Assembly: GCA_945929875.1 (NCBI GenBank)
Contig: CAMEOO010000004.1
Location: forward strand, 1 to 55,627
Reading direction: 5' to 3'
Length of the DNA stretch: 55,627 bases
Origin: an uncultured Caryophanales bacterium
Lineage (GTDB): Bacteria > Bacillota_I > Bacilli_A > RFN20 > CAG-449
Of the stretch, positions 1 to 9,729 are shown in pieces; positions within the stretch are counted from its first letter, which is position 1; each line of letters starts with the position of its first letter. The notes under the pieces are model-generated. The model was not told the DNA's origin. It worked only from the letters and a program-made list of their open reading frames with translations, and made no database searches. The position numbers and the translations under genes were made by a program.

Positions 1-48
1 GGTATCCGTTTGGACAGAATAGCGAGCTGCCGGGCTTTTTTTTTGCTA
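1..48 (+). terminator. Possible 3' end/terminator of a structured RNA or gene truncated by the window edge
   Basis: Short hairpin TCC-gttt-GGA followed by GC-rich AGCGAGCTGCCGGGC and a T9 tract; the 5' partner strand would lie outside the window. Confidence 0.3.
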
Positions 49-113
49 TGTTTTAATTGATTGTAATCAAAATTTCATTTATATTATTGATGTAAGTCAA
101 AAGGAATATATAT

Positions 114-2498
114 ATGAAAAAACAAGTTTTATTCTTAAGTATAGTTACATTATTAACAATTTGCTCTTGTTCTATTAAGAAACCATCAATTAGTGAATCA
201 AATAGTTCTTTAGAAGAAAATACATCATCTAGTAGTCTTTCTAGCGCTGATGAATCGCTTGGTAATACTTCTAACGAATCAAGTTCAGTTAGTAGTTCAC
301 TTAGCGATGACTCTTTGAATTCATCAAATAATACTTCAAGTAGCAAATCAAGCGAGACAACTAGTAGTTCTTCTAGTGAAGTTACAAGTAGTGAATCAAG
401 TGTCGACTATACTAGTTCTTCAAACATGGTATCTAGTTCGATAACTTCTAGTGAAGATAGTAGTAGTGATATTTCTAGTGTAGATTCTAGTAGTGATTCT
501 AGTTCTTCTAGCGAATCTTCAGAAATTACTGTTTCTACTGAAGAAATTACCTTTAATACTTCATCTGAAAGTTCTGAAATCACTTCTTCTATTTTAAATT
601 TACCAAATACTATGTCTTATGATAGTAGTAGTAAAGTATTTGGAGGAGATAATGCTATTAAATTTGGAGCTTCAAAAGCTAGTGGATCTTTAAAAATTAA
701 TATCAGTTCTTGTAATATTTTATCTATTTCTTTAGTAGGAAAAACTTATAGTACTGACACTGATGTAGGAATAAAAGTTTCTTTATCTAATGGAGAAACT
801 AAAAATGTAGTAGTAAATTCAAGTTTTTCAGAAGAACTTGTTTTTGATGAAACTTCATCTAGTTCAAGTTTTACTATTTCTAACACTGCTTCAAAAAAAA
901 GATTCTACTTGGAAAAGATAGTTTTAAAAGTTATTTATGGAGAAAATAATAATTCAGGTTCATCAGAATATGAAAAGAAAAGTATAAAATATTCTTCCCC
1001 TATTTCTTTAACTAACGGAAATGTTCCTAGTTCAAAAGTAAATAGTGAAGGATATTATCAACCAACGGTAAATAGTGAATTGAATATTGATAATTATAGT
1101 TACTATTACTCTGATGTTTACTTCCCAAGTACTGGTAAAAATAAACTTTTAGTGGTTCCAGTAGATTTTACGGATTATAAAGCAGAATCTAAACTAGGTG
1201 GAGAAGATAACTCGCAAAAAGAAATTTACAATTGCTTTTTTGGCGATAGTAAAGATACTGGATGGGAGTCGGTAAGATCTTATTATGAAAAATCTTCATA
1301 TGGTTCATTAATTATCGAAGGCGAAGTTACTCCTTGGTATCATTCTTCTTATTCGACAAAAGCGTTTTGTCAAAAAGTCTATTCAGGTAGTAATCATGAG
1401 TATAGTTCTTATTACGATCCTACCTGGGACATGCTTGATGAAGTGACTTCATGGGCTAAGAACACTTTAAAAATTGATTTATCTGAGTATGATTCAAATA
1501 ATGATGGATTAATCGATGGAGTATGGATGGTATATAGTTGTCCTTATGAATATTTAGATGAAAATGTTGATGAAAATGGTGTTTATTGGGCATATACCTA
1601 TGGTAATTATGATAATTTGAATAGTTCAACTAATAATATAAAAGGATTTAAATACTCTTGGGCATCATATTCTTTTATGAATGATGGTGGATATGGAAAG
1701 GTAGACGCACATACTTATATTCATGAAACTGGTCATATGTTAGGCCTTGATGATTATTATAATTACGATAATCCTACTACTGAAGGAGTGTGTGGAGGAG
1801 TAGATATGATGGATTATAATATCGGAGATCATGGAGCTTATTCTAAATATCTTCTAAACTGGACTACTCCTTATGTGATTGATGGAACTAAAGAAAGTGT
1901 TACTATTAATCTCAAACCATTTGAATCTAGCGGAGATTTTATTCTTCTTTCTTCAAATTTTAATGACAGTCCTTTTGATGAGTACATTACCATTGAATAT
2001 TACACTCCTACTGGCCTAAACCAAAAAGATACAACCGGATATTGCGATGGGCTCAATACTTACACTGATAGTGGAATTAAGATTAATCATATCGATTCAA
2101 GAATATTACAAGATGCTTATGACAAGTATGGCAATTATTTATCCTCTCAATATGTAGATAGTTTTGTTGATTCTTCTTATTACGAATATTATATTGGGGC
2201 AAATAATACACCTTCTTATTCAGTAGATACAGAAAATGATGAAAATAGTCCATATCGATTAATTCAATTGATAGAAGCCACGAATAAAATGACTTTTAAA
2301 GATAATGATGAATATTCAATGAATTATGGAACAAATGAAGTCTTATTCCATTCTGGTGATAGCTTTTCAATGAATCAATATAATAAATTCTTTACAAATG
2401 GTTCTAAACTTAATAGTGGAGATTCTCTTCCTTATGAAGTAATAGTCGGTGAAATTAATCAAGATGGATCTATCTCTATTACCATTAATAAAATTTAA
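114..2498 (+). CDS. Ser-rich-stalk secreted lipoprotein with M6-type (immune inhibitor A-like) metalloprotease domain
   Basis: Signal peptide/lipobox-like MKKQVLFLSIVTLLTICSC; long Ser/Glu low-complexity stretch; HETGHMLGLDDYY zinc motif typical of M6 peptidases. Confidence 0.8.
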   Translation: MKKQVLFLSIVTLLTICSCSIKKPSISESNSSLEENTSSSSLSSADESLGNTSNESSSVSSSLSDDSLNSSNNTSSSKSSETTSSSSSEVTSSESSVDYTSSSNMVSSSITSSEDSSSDISSVDSSSDSSSSSESSEITVSTEEITFNTSSESSEITSSILNLPNTMSYDSSSKVFGGDNAIKFGASKASGSLKINISSCNILSISLVGKTYSTDTDVGIKVSLSNGETKNVVVNSSFSEELVFDETSSSSSFTISNTASKKRFYLEKIVLKVIYGENNNSGSSEYEKKSIKYSSPISLTNGNVPSSKVNSEGYYQPTVNSELNIDNYSYYYSDVYFPSTGKNKLLVVPVDFTDYKAESKLGGEDNSQKEIYNCFFGDSKDTGWESVRSYYEKSSYGSLIIEGEVTPWYHSSYSTKAFCQKVYSGSNHEYSSYYDPTWDMLDEVTSWAKNTLKIDLSEYDSNNDGLIDGVWMVYSCPYEYLDENVDENGVYWAYTYGNYDNLNSSTNNIKGFKYSWASYSFMNDGGYGKVDAHTYIHETGHMLGLDDYYNYDNPTTEGVCGGVDMMDYNIGDHGAYSKYLLNWTTPYVIDGTKESVTINLKPFESSGDFILLSSNFNDSPFDEYITIEYYTPTGLNQKDTTGYCDGLNTYTDSGIKINHIDSRILQDAYDKYGNYLSSQYVDSFVDSSYYEYYIGANNTPSYSVDTENDENSPYRLIQLIEATNKMTFKDNDEYSMNYGTNEVLFHSGDSFSMNQYNKFFTNGSKLNSGDSLPYEVIVGEINQDGSISITINKI

Positions 2499-2534
2499 TT
2501 ATTAATTAATAAGCAATATAAAAAATGTGAAAAA

Positions 2535-2572
2535 TAACCTAGTAGATAAATGCTTTTACTAGGCTATTTTTT
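2535..2572 (+). terminator. Rho-independent terminator
   Basis: CCTAGTA ... TACTAGG stem followed by TATTTTTTAT. Confidence 0.7.
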
Positions 2573-2589
2573 ATGGATTTTTACTTTAT

Positions 2590-2618
2590 TTGACTATTAA
2601 TCATATTGTAAATATGAT
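2590..2618 (+). promoter_or_regulatory. Promoter of asp23-fakA with overlapping palindrome
   Basis: TTGACT-N17-TATGAT; perfect ATCATATT-gta-AATATGAT dyad over the spacer and -10. Confidence 0.6.
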
Positions 2619-2657
2619 ACAATAATCACACCTGTAGCAACTATAGGAGGTTTTGGT

Positions 2658-3014
2658 ATGGATATAGATAAAAAAACTAAATTCGGCACTATCAATATTA
2701 CTAGCGATGCAATCGCTCAAGTAGCGGGTAATGCAGCAAGCCAATGCTATGGAGTAGTAGGCATGGCTCAAAAGAAATCTATTCGTAACGAAATTAATGA
2801 ATTATTAAAAAATGATAGCTTCAATAAAGGAGTTTTTGTCAATAAGAGAAAAGATTCTATTGAAGTAGATTTATATATCGTAGTTGGATATGGACTTAGA
2901 ATCACAGAAATTGCTTCGGAAGTTCAAAAGAAAGTAAAGTTCGATTTAGAGCGTACTTTTAATATTAGCTTTTCCGCAATTAATGTGTATGTCCAAGGAG
3001 TAAAGAGCCTATAG
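2658..3014 (+). CDS. Asp23/Gls24 family envelope stress response protein
   Basis: Asp23-like sequence (GTINITSDAIAQVAGNAASQCYGVVGMA); located directly upstream of fakA as in other Firmicutes. Confidence 0.9.
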   Translation: MDIDKKTKFGTINITSDAIAQVAGNAASQCYGVVGMAQKKSIRNEINELLKNDSFNKGVFVNKRKDSIEVDLYIVVGYGLRITEIASEVQKKVKFDLERTFNISFSAINVYVQGVKSL

Positions 3015-3037
3015 ACTCTAAGAAAGAGGACCAAGTA

Positions 3038-4687
3038 ATGAAATTTATCGACGGAAATATGCTCAAGCAGATGATTATCAGTGGAGCAAATAATTTATTT
3101 AATCACTATCCAGAAGTGGATGCACTTAACGTTTTCCCAGTACCTGATGGAGATACTGGTATCAATATGAACTTAACAATTTCAAGTGGAGCCAAGGAAG
3201 TTCAAAATCGAACTGATACCGATGTTTATGAAATTGCTAAAGCTTTCTCTAAAGGTTTATTAATGGGAGCAAGAGGAAATTCAGGAGTTATCCTTAGTCA
3301 AATATTTAGAGGGTTTGCTCAAGCCTTAGAAGGCGCAAAAGTTATTTCTCCTATTCTACTTGCCGATGCATTTGTAAATGGCAAAGAAGTAGCTTATAAA
3401 GCAGTAATGAGACCAGTTGAAGGGACAATATTAACTGTTATTAGAGAAGCAAGTGAAGCTTTAAAACAAAAAGTTACTAGTTCAACAAGCATTGAAAAAG
3501 CATTTGATATTTTAATCAAAGAAGCTAATGAGTCACTAGAAAGAACACCAGAATTATTACCAATTCTTAAGGAAGTAGGAGTAGTAGATTCAGGAGGAGC
3601 AGGACTTTTAAAAATATTAGAAGGTTTTAACAGCGCCATTCATGGAAAAGTTGTTGAAAAGAGTATGGCTACTGTTACTGAAGATCAACCTCAACAAAAA
3701 GCAGGTTCAAAGATTGAAGGAGATGAATTTGGCTACTGTACTGAATTTATCTTAAGATTACCAGAAAATCCAACGATGGCAGGAAAGAAATTCTTCGTGG
3801 AAAAAAGATTTACTTCAGTTTTAGCTTCTCATGGAAATTCTCTTGTAGTAGTAAGAGATGACGACATTGTTAAAGTTCACGTCCACACTTTAATGCCAGG
3901 CAATATTTTAGTCTACGCTCAACAATTTGGTGAATTTGTAAAACTTAAAATTGAGAATATGTCTGAACAACATACAAAACTTCAAGAAGAAAATAAAGAT
4001 CCTTTGAATTCTAAAAAAGAAATGAAGGAATATGCTTTAATTTCTGTTTCTGTTGGTGAAGGAGTCAATAAGATGTTTGAAGAACTTCACGTTGATCAAA
4101 TCGTTTCAGGTGGACAAACTATGAATCCTTCGACAGAAGATTTTGTTGAAGCAATCAAAAAATGTAACGCAAAGAAGATTTTCATCTTCCCAAATAACTC
4201 TAATATCATTATGGCGGCTTCTCAAGCTTGTGACGTTGCTCCTGAAGGAGTTGAATGTAAAGTTATTCCAACAAAAACTATCCCTCAAGGACTTACCGGT
4301 TGCATGATGTTTAATCCTGAAGCTGATTTTGAAGAAAACGAAGAAGAAATGAATGAAGCGATTAAAAACGTTAAATCTGGGCAAGTTACCTTTGCAATTA
4401 GAGATACAGTAATCGATGATGTCGAAGTTAAAAAAAATCAATTCATCGCTCTATTTGGTAAAAAAATCGTTTCTTGCGATTCAAATAAACTTACAGTAAC
4501 AATGAAAATGCTTGATGAAATGATTGATGAAACTAGTTCAATTATTACTCTCATTTGCGGAGAGGATGCTAGTGAAGAAGAGGTTGAGGAACTAACTCAA
4601 ATGATTCAAGAAAAATTTGATGAAGTTGATTTAGATGTAAGAAGAGGAAATCAACCTGTTTATTCATTTATCATCGGAGTAGATTAA
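3038..4687 (+). CDS. fakA: DAK2/DegV-type fatty acid kinase catalytic subunit (YloV/FakA)
   Basis: DhaL-like N-terminus NVFPVPDGDTGINM...GARGNSGVILSQIFRG; synteny with asp23 and recG. Confidence 0.9.
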   Translation: MKFIDGNMLKQMIISGANNLFNHYPEVDALNVFPVPDGDTGINMNLTISSGAKEVQNRTDTDVYEIAKAFSKGLLMGARGNSGVILSQIFRGFAQALEGAKVISPILLADAFVNGKEVAYKAVMRPVEGTILTVIREASEALKQKVTSSTSIEKAFDILIKEANESLERTPELLPILKEVGVVDSGGAGLLKILEGFNSAIHGKVVEKSMATVTEDQPQQKAGSKIEGDEFGYCTEFILRLPENPTMAGKKFFVEKRFTSVLASHGNSLVVVRDDDIVKVHVHTLMPGNILVYAQQFGEFVKLKIENMSEQHTKLQEENKDPLNSKKEMKEYALISVSVGEGVNKMFEELHVDQIVSGGQTMNPSTEDFVEAIKKCNAKKIFIFPNNSNIIMAASQACDVAPEGVECKVIPTKTIPQGLTGCMMFNPEADFEENEEEMNEAIKNVKSGQVTFAIRDTVIDDVEVKKNQFIALFGKKIVSCDSNKLTVTMKMLDEMIDETSSIITLICGEDASEEEVEELTQMIQEKFDEVDLDVRRGNQPVYSFIIGVD

Positions 4688-4691
4688 AATT

Positions 4692-4711
4692 AAGGGCGAT
4701 GCCCTTTTTTT
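4692..4711 (+). terminator. Rho-independent terminator
   Basis: AAGGGC-gat-GCCCTTTTTTT. Confidence 0.75.
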
Positions 4712-4735
4712 AAATAAGAAAAAAGAAAGAAAAAT

Positions 4736-6736
4736 ATGAGACTACTAACTTCATCTACAAATTTAATTGAAGATTTAAAGAAAATTAACATCTATCGTAG
4801 TGAAGATCTAATTGAGTATCTTCCTTATCGATACGATTCTTTTTACTATACTGATGAAGATGAACTACTAGATAAGATGAGAGTGGTGGTTTTAGGAAAG
4901 CTTGTTTCTAATCCAAGGAGCTCTAGCAAAGGAAAGTTAAATACAATCACCTTTCATTTTGTCTCAAATAAAGGAAAGTTTTATTCTTGTATAGTTTTTA
5001 ATAGACCTTATTTAATGGGTATTCTTGATTTAGATAGCGAGTTTACTATTGTAGGGACATTTTGTTTATCAAATCATCAAATTAATGTTTCTTCTCTAAA
5101 AAAAGGAAAGATCGATTCAGTTAATGCTTTAAAACCAATTTATCATCTACCAAGTAGTGTAAGTCAAAGCACCTATTTAAATTTAGTGAAGAGAACATTT
5201 GAAAGAATTGATGAATTAGTAGGTGAAGTAATTCCTAGTTATCTAAAGGATAAATATCATCTTTTATCGCATAAAGAAGCTATAAAAATGGTCCATTTTC
5301 CTTTAAAAAGTGAAGATATATCTAAAGGATTAAGGACTTTAAAATTTGAGGAATGTTTAGAATACTGTTTTAAAAATAGAATAATTAGGCAGCAAAATAA
5401 AAAGTTAGTAAAGGTTGTAAATAAAGAAATTGATACAAAATTAATTAATCAGTTTATTTTAAACTTAGAGTATAAATTAACTAGAGACCAAATTATAGCA
5501 ATTAGAGAAATTGTATTAGATTTAAAAGATAAATCAGTGATGTATCGTCTTCTTCAAGGAGATGTAGGAACTGGTAAAACTATAGTAGGAATAATAACCT
5601 TGTATGCAAATTATTTAAGAGGGAAACAAGGGGTTTTACTTGCTCCAACTGATTCACTTGCTAGGCAACACTATGAAAATGTAAACAAAGAGTTGAGTAA
5701 ATATAATATTAAAACTTGCCTTTTGATTGGAGATATGAAACAAAAAGAAAAACAAGAGATTAAATCTTTAATTTCTGAAGGTAAAATTGATGTTATCGTG
5801 GGAACTCACGCAGTATTTTCTGAAAGTGTTAATTATTCTTCTTTAGGTCTAGCTATCATCGATGAGCAACATCGATTTGGAGTCAACCAAAGAAATATGT
5901 TAGCGAGTAAAGGTGATGATGTAGATTTACTACTAATGAGTGCAACTCCAATTCCAAGAACCTTAGCCTTATCAATCTATGGAGATTTAGATGTTTCTTC
6001 TTTAACTATGTATCCTAGTGCAAGAAGAGAAGTAATTACTAAAGTGGTTGATTTTGATTCAGAAAAGATTCTTTCTCTTCTTCAATATGGAATAGAAAAT
6101 AATCGTCAAGTTTTTGTAGTTTGCCCAAAAATTAGTTGTGGTGAACAAAAATCTTCTGAGGAGATATATGACAAATTTAAGCCATTATTTCAAGAAAAAA
6201 TAGCGCTTTTGCATGGGAAAATGCCAAATGAAGTGAAGATAGAAATTCTAGATAAATTTAAGAAAAATGAGATTTCAATTTTAGTTTCTACCACGATAGT
6301 TGAACTAGGGATAGATATTAAAAATGCCTGTGGGATGATTATTTATTCGGCTAATAGTTTTGGCTTAAGCTCTCTTCATCAGTTAAGAGGAAGAGTAGGA
6401 AGAGATGGTCAAAAAGCCTATTGCCTTCTTGTAGATCACTTTGATGAAGAAAAAGAAGGAGAAAGGCTTAAATTTTTAGAAACATGTTCAAATGGGCTTG
6501 AAATCGCCGAAGAAGATATGAAAAGAAGAGGACCAGGTGATTTTATTGGAATTCAACAAAGTGGATTTCCTTCATTTAATTCATTAAATATCGTCAGTGA
6601 TTTTAAGATGTTTGAAGTGGCTAGAAGTGAAGTTTCCTATATGTTTACTAATCTATTAGAACCTAGTGTAAATAAGTACTATTACTATTGTATAAACAAA
6701 ATTAAGAAAGATGAAGTTGTTACTTTACTAGATTAG
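4736..6736 (+). CDS. recG: ATP-dependent DNA helicase RecG
   Basis: LLQGDVGTGKTIV, DEQHRFGV, SATPIPRTLA, QLRGRVGR motifs. Confidence 0.95.
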   Translation: MRLLTSSTNLIEDLKKINIYRSEDLIEYLPYRYDSFYYTDEDELLDKMRVVVLGKLVSNPRSSSKGKLNTITFHFVSNKGKFYSCIVFNRPYLMGILDLDSEFTIVGTFCLSNHQINVSSLKKGKIDSVNALKPIYHLPSSVSQSTYLNLVKRTFERIDELVGEVIPSYLKDKYHLLSHKEAIKMVHFPLKSEDISKGLRTLKFEECLEYCFKNRIIRQQNKKLVKVVNKEIDTKLINQFILNLEYKLTRDQIIAIREIVLDLKDKSVMYRLLQGDVGTGKTIVGIITLYANYLRGKQGVLLAPTDSLARQHYENVNKELSKYNIKTCLLIGDMKQKEKQEIKSLISEGKIDVIVGTHAVFSESVNYSSLGLAIIDEQHRFGVNQRNMLASKGDDVDLLLMSATPIPRTLALSIYGDLDVSSLTMYPSARREVITKVVDFDSEKILSLLQYGIENNRQVFVVCPKISCGEQKSSEEIYDKFKPLFQEKIALLHGKMPNEVKIEILDKFKKNEISILVSTTIVELGIDIKNACGMIIYSANSFGLSSLHQLRGRVGRDGQKAYCLLVDHFDEEKEGERLKFLETCSNGLEIAEEDMKRRGPGDFIGIQQSGFPSFNSLNIVSDFKMFEVARSEVSYMFTNLLEPSVNKYYYYCINKIKKDEVVTLLD

Positions 6737-6817
6737 TGATTTTAAATATGAATATTTATTTTATAAATATTAATTACTATGATATAATTACAAATAAATT
6801 AAAGGAGAAAAGATTTT

Positions 6818-7804
6818 ATGTATACTATCGCGGTTGATTGTATGGGCTCAGATAATGGGCCAAAAGTATGTGTTGAAGCAATAAAAATATTTTTAAATAG
6901 ACATAGCGACGTAAGAGTTGTAGCTTTTGGAAGAGAAGAAGATTTAAAAGATTTAAAAAACGTTAATAATGTCGAAGTGGTTCATTGTGAAGATGTTATG
7001 GAAATGACAGCGGGTTCTCTCGAAGCGATGAGAAAAAGAAAATCTTCGATGTATCAAGCGATTGTCTCCACAAAAGAAAATGAATACGATGGAGTAATTT
7101 CTGCTGGATCTACAGGGGCTTTTTTAACTTTAGCTAGCGTTAAATTGAAAACCATTGAAGGAGTAGATCGCGCGGCTTTAGTCACCGCTTTACCAAGCTA
7201 TGATGGAAAGCAAGTTACCGTTCTTGACGTTGGGGCTAATGTTGAAACGACTGGTGAGCAATTAGTTCAATTTGCTAAGATGGGAAGATTATATTCTCAA
7301 AAAGTTTTAGGAGTAAAGGAACCTAAAGTTTGCTTATTAAGTAATGGCGCTGAAGATGAAAAAGGAAGTCACGATGTAAAAGAAGCAAATAAATTATTAA
7401 GAGAAATGAATTTTCCAGGCTTTATCGGAAATGTTGAAGGAAGAGAAGTCCCAAAAGGAGTATGCGATGTACTAGTAACTGGCGGATATGCAGGAAATAT
7501 CTTCTTAAAGACATATGAAGGTGTGGCAAAAATGATGTCGAAAATGATTAAAGATGCGTTTATGACAAACACCTCAAGTAAAATTGGGTATCTGTTCGCT
7601 AAAAAGGGATTTAATGAATTAAAAGAAAAGTTAAATTATGAAAAAGTAGGTGGAGCGATGCTAATTGGTGTCAATGGCGTTGCAGTTAAAGCGCATGGCT
7701 CTTCTTCAGCCTATTCTTTTTCTCAAGCGATGGAAGTATGTTTTAATATGATAAATGAAAAAGTGTTAGATCTCATTAAAGAAGGAGTAAAAGAAAATGC
7801 CTAA
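6818..7804 (+). CDS. plsX: Phosphate acyltransferase PlsX
   Basis: DCMGSDNGPK N-terminus, SAGSTGAFL, synteny recG-plsX-rnc. Confidence 0.95.
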   Translation: MYTIAVDCMGSDNGPKVCVEAIKIFLNRHSDVRVVAFGREEDLKDLKNVNNVEVVHCEDVMEMTAGSLEAMRKRKSSMYQAIVSTKENEYDGVISAGSTGAFLTLASVKLKTIEGVDRAALVTALPSYDGKQVTVLDVGANVETTGEQLVQFAKMGRLYSQKVLGVKEPKVCLLSNGAEDEKGSHDVKEANKLLREMNFPGFIGNVEGREVPKGVCDVLVTGGYAGNIFLKTYEGVAKMMSKMIKDAFMTNTSSKIGYLFAKKGFNELKEKLNYEKVGGAMLIGVNGVAVKAHGSSSAYSFSQAMEVCFNMINEKVLDLIKEGVKENA

Positions 7805-8480
7805 ATTTTTAGAGGTATTAAAAAAATTTGATATTACCCCTAAGGATGTAAGCCTTTTTGAACATGCTTTTTCTCATTCTTCTTTTGTTAATGAAAAGCG
7901 TGGAAACTATGTTGACTATGAAAGAATTGAATTTATTGGTGATGGAGTATTAGATCTTATCGTTGCTGATTTAATATATAAAAACCATCCTAAAATGGAT
8001 CAAGGATTGATGTCTAAACTTAGATCTGCTTTAGTAAGAAGAGAATCTTTAGCAAATTATGCTAGAAGATTTGGCTTTGGTGAAGCGATATTTCTAGGCC
8101 ATGGCGAAAAAAATAATGGCGGAAGCAATTTAGATAAAATTTTAGAAGATGTCTTTGAATCTTTTATCGGGGCTATCTATCTTGATCAAGGATTTGATAC
8201 AGTCTATCAAATAGTAAAAACTATTTTTGAATATGATGTGATTCACTATTCTTTAGAAGAAGTAACTGATTATAAATCAAGGCTTCAAGAATACGTTCAA
8301 GCGGACACGAGAGAAAGCGTGACTTATCGAGTAATTAAAGAAGAGGGATCTTCGCAAGATAAGCATTTTACAGTAGAAGTTCTTTGGGATGGTAACGTCT
8401 GGGGAAGAGGAACTGGTTCTAATAAGAAAAAAGCTGAGCAAAATGCTGCGAAAGATGCTTTAAGTAAGGTGGCGAGATAA
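7797..8480 (+). CDS. rnc: Ribonuclease III
   Basis: YERIEFIGDGVLDLIVADL catalytic signature and C-terminal dsRBD; overlaps plsX by 8 nt. Confidence 0.95.
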   Translation: MPKFLEVLKKFDITPKDVSLFEHAFSHSSFVNEKRGNYVDYERIEFIGDGVLDLIVADLIYKNHPKMDQGLMSKLRSALVRRESLANYARRFGFGEAIFLGHGEKNNGGSNLDKILEDVFESFIGAIYLDQGFDTVYQIVKTIFEYDVIHYSLEEVTDYKSRLQEYVQADTRESVTYRVIKEEGSSQDKHFTVEVLWDGNVWGRGTGSNKKKAEQNAAKDALSKVAR

Positions 8481-8482
8481 AT

Positions 8483-9466
8483 ATGGGATTAATATCTTTT
8501 TTAAAAGAAAAGTTTTCTAAAAAAGAAAATAAGAATGAAAAATATGTTACTGGTCTTGATAAATCAAGAAAGAACTTTTCTTCTAAGCTTAATTTATTAA
8601 CAAAAAAATATTCTAAAGTAAATGATGATTATTTTGATGAATTAGAGCAAATCTTAATTGAAGCGGATGTTGGAGTTAATTTAGCTTTAGAAATTGTCGA
8701 AGCTACTAAAAATGAAACTGATGAAAAGAAGATTACTGATCCAAGTCAAATTAATGAACTTCTCGTTGATAAAATGTTTATTAGTTACGCCCAACAAGGA
8801 GAAAATATCATCAATGAAATATCTTTTCAAAAGGATGGACCAACCGTTCTTTTAGTTGTTGGAGTAAATGGGGTAGGAAAAACTACCACGATTGCTAAAC
8901 TTGCCTACCGCTATAAAAAGCAAGGTAAAAAGATTCTTCTTGTCGCAGGTGATACCTTTAGAGCCGGTGCAACTGAGCAACTTACCATCTGGGCTGAAAG
9001 ACTAGGTGTTGATATTGTAAAAGGAAAAGAAAATCAAGATCCAGCCTCAGTATGTTATGATGGTATGAGAAAAGCTAAAGAAGGTAATTTTGATCTAGTG
9101 ATTTGTGATACCGCGGGAAGACTTCAAAATAAATTAAATTTAATGCAAGAACTTTCTAAAATGAAAAAAGTCATCTCTAAAGAGATTCCAAGTGCTCCTC
9201 ATGAAATATTTTTAATAATTGACGCTACAACTGGACAAAATGGAGTTGTACAGGCTAAAGCTTTTAAAGAATGTACTTCTTTAACTGGAGTCATTATCAC
9301 AAAGATGGATGGAACAAGTAAAGGTGGTATAATTCTTGCAATTAGAGATGAGCTTGGTATTCCGGTTAGATTTATTGGTCTTGGCGAAAAAATGGATGAT
9401 TTACAAGAATTTGATTTAGACCAGTATCTATATGGATTATGTTTAGGAAATAAGGAGGATGAATAG
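8483..9466 (+). CDS. ftsY: Signal recognition particle receptor FtsY
   Basis: VVGVNGVGKTTTIAKLA, DTAGRLQNK, TKMDGTSKGG motifs. Confidence 0.95.
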   Translation: MGLISFLKEKFSKKENKNEKYVTGLDKSRKNFSSKLNLLTKKYSKVNDDYFDELEQILIEADVGVNLALEIVEATKNETDEKKITDPSQINELLVDKMFISYAQQGENIINEISFQKDGPTVLLVVGVNGVGKTTTIAKLAYRYKKQGKKILLVAGDTFRAGATEQLTIWAERLGVDIVKGKENQDPASVCYDGMRKAKEGNFDLVICDTAGRLQNKLNLMQELSKMKKVISKEIPSAPHEIFLIIDATTGQNGVVQAKAFKECTSLTGVIITKMDGTSKGGIILAIRDELGIPVRFIGLGEKMDDLQEFDLDQYLYGLCLGNKEDE

Positions 9467-9467
9467 T

Positions 9468-9725
9468 ATGGGCTTTTTTGTATCACTTTTAATAATTATC
9501 GCAATTCAAACAATTATTTCGGTAGTGCTTAAGTTTTTTGGAGTTCCTTCTCTTTATGTAGAGATGGTTATTAACTTTGTTTTAGCTTTCGTCTTCTCAT
9601 TTTGGAATTATATTAGAATCAAACCAAAAAAAGAGATTATCAAAGATATATCATTCCATGTCAATGTATGCATTTGGTTTGCAGTATTAACAGGCATTAG
9701 TTGTCTAGGCTACATGTTGTATTAG
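9468..9725 (+). CDS. Small membrane protein of unknown function between ftsY and ylxM
   Basis: 85-aa ORF with about three predicted TM segments; start at ATG 9468 preferred over 9459, SD AAGGAGG; tight spacing to both neighbours. Confidence 0.75.
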   Translation: MGFFVSLLIIIAIQTIISVVLKFFGVPSLYVEMVINFVLAFVFSFWNYIRIKPKKEIIKDISFHVNVCIWFAVLTGISCLGYMLY

Positions 9726-9729
9726 TATT

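Noticed and set aside
53-346. Minus-strand ORF (97 aa) opposite the Ser-rich stalk
   Set aside because: Antisense artefact of Ser/Glu-biased low-complexity coding sequence; no SD or independent evidence
4106-4441. Minus-strand ORF of 111 aa inside fakA
   Set aside because: Fully antisense to a well supported gene with atypical composition; no promoter or SD seen
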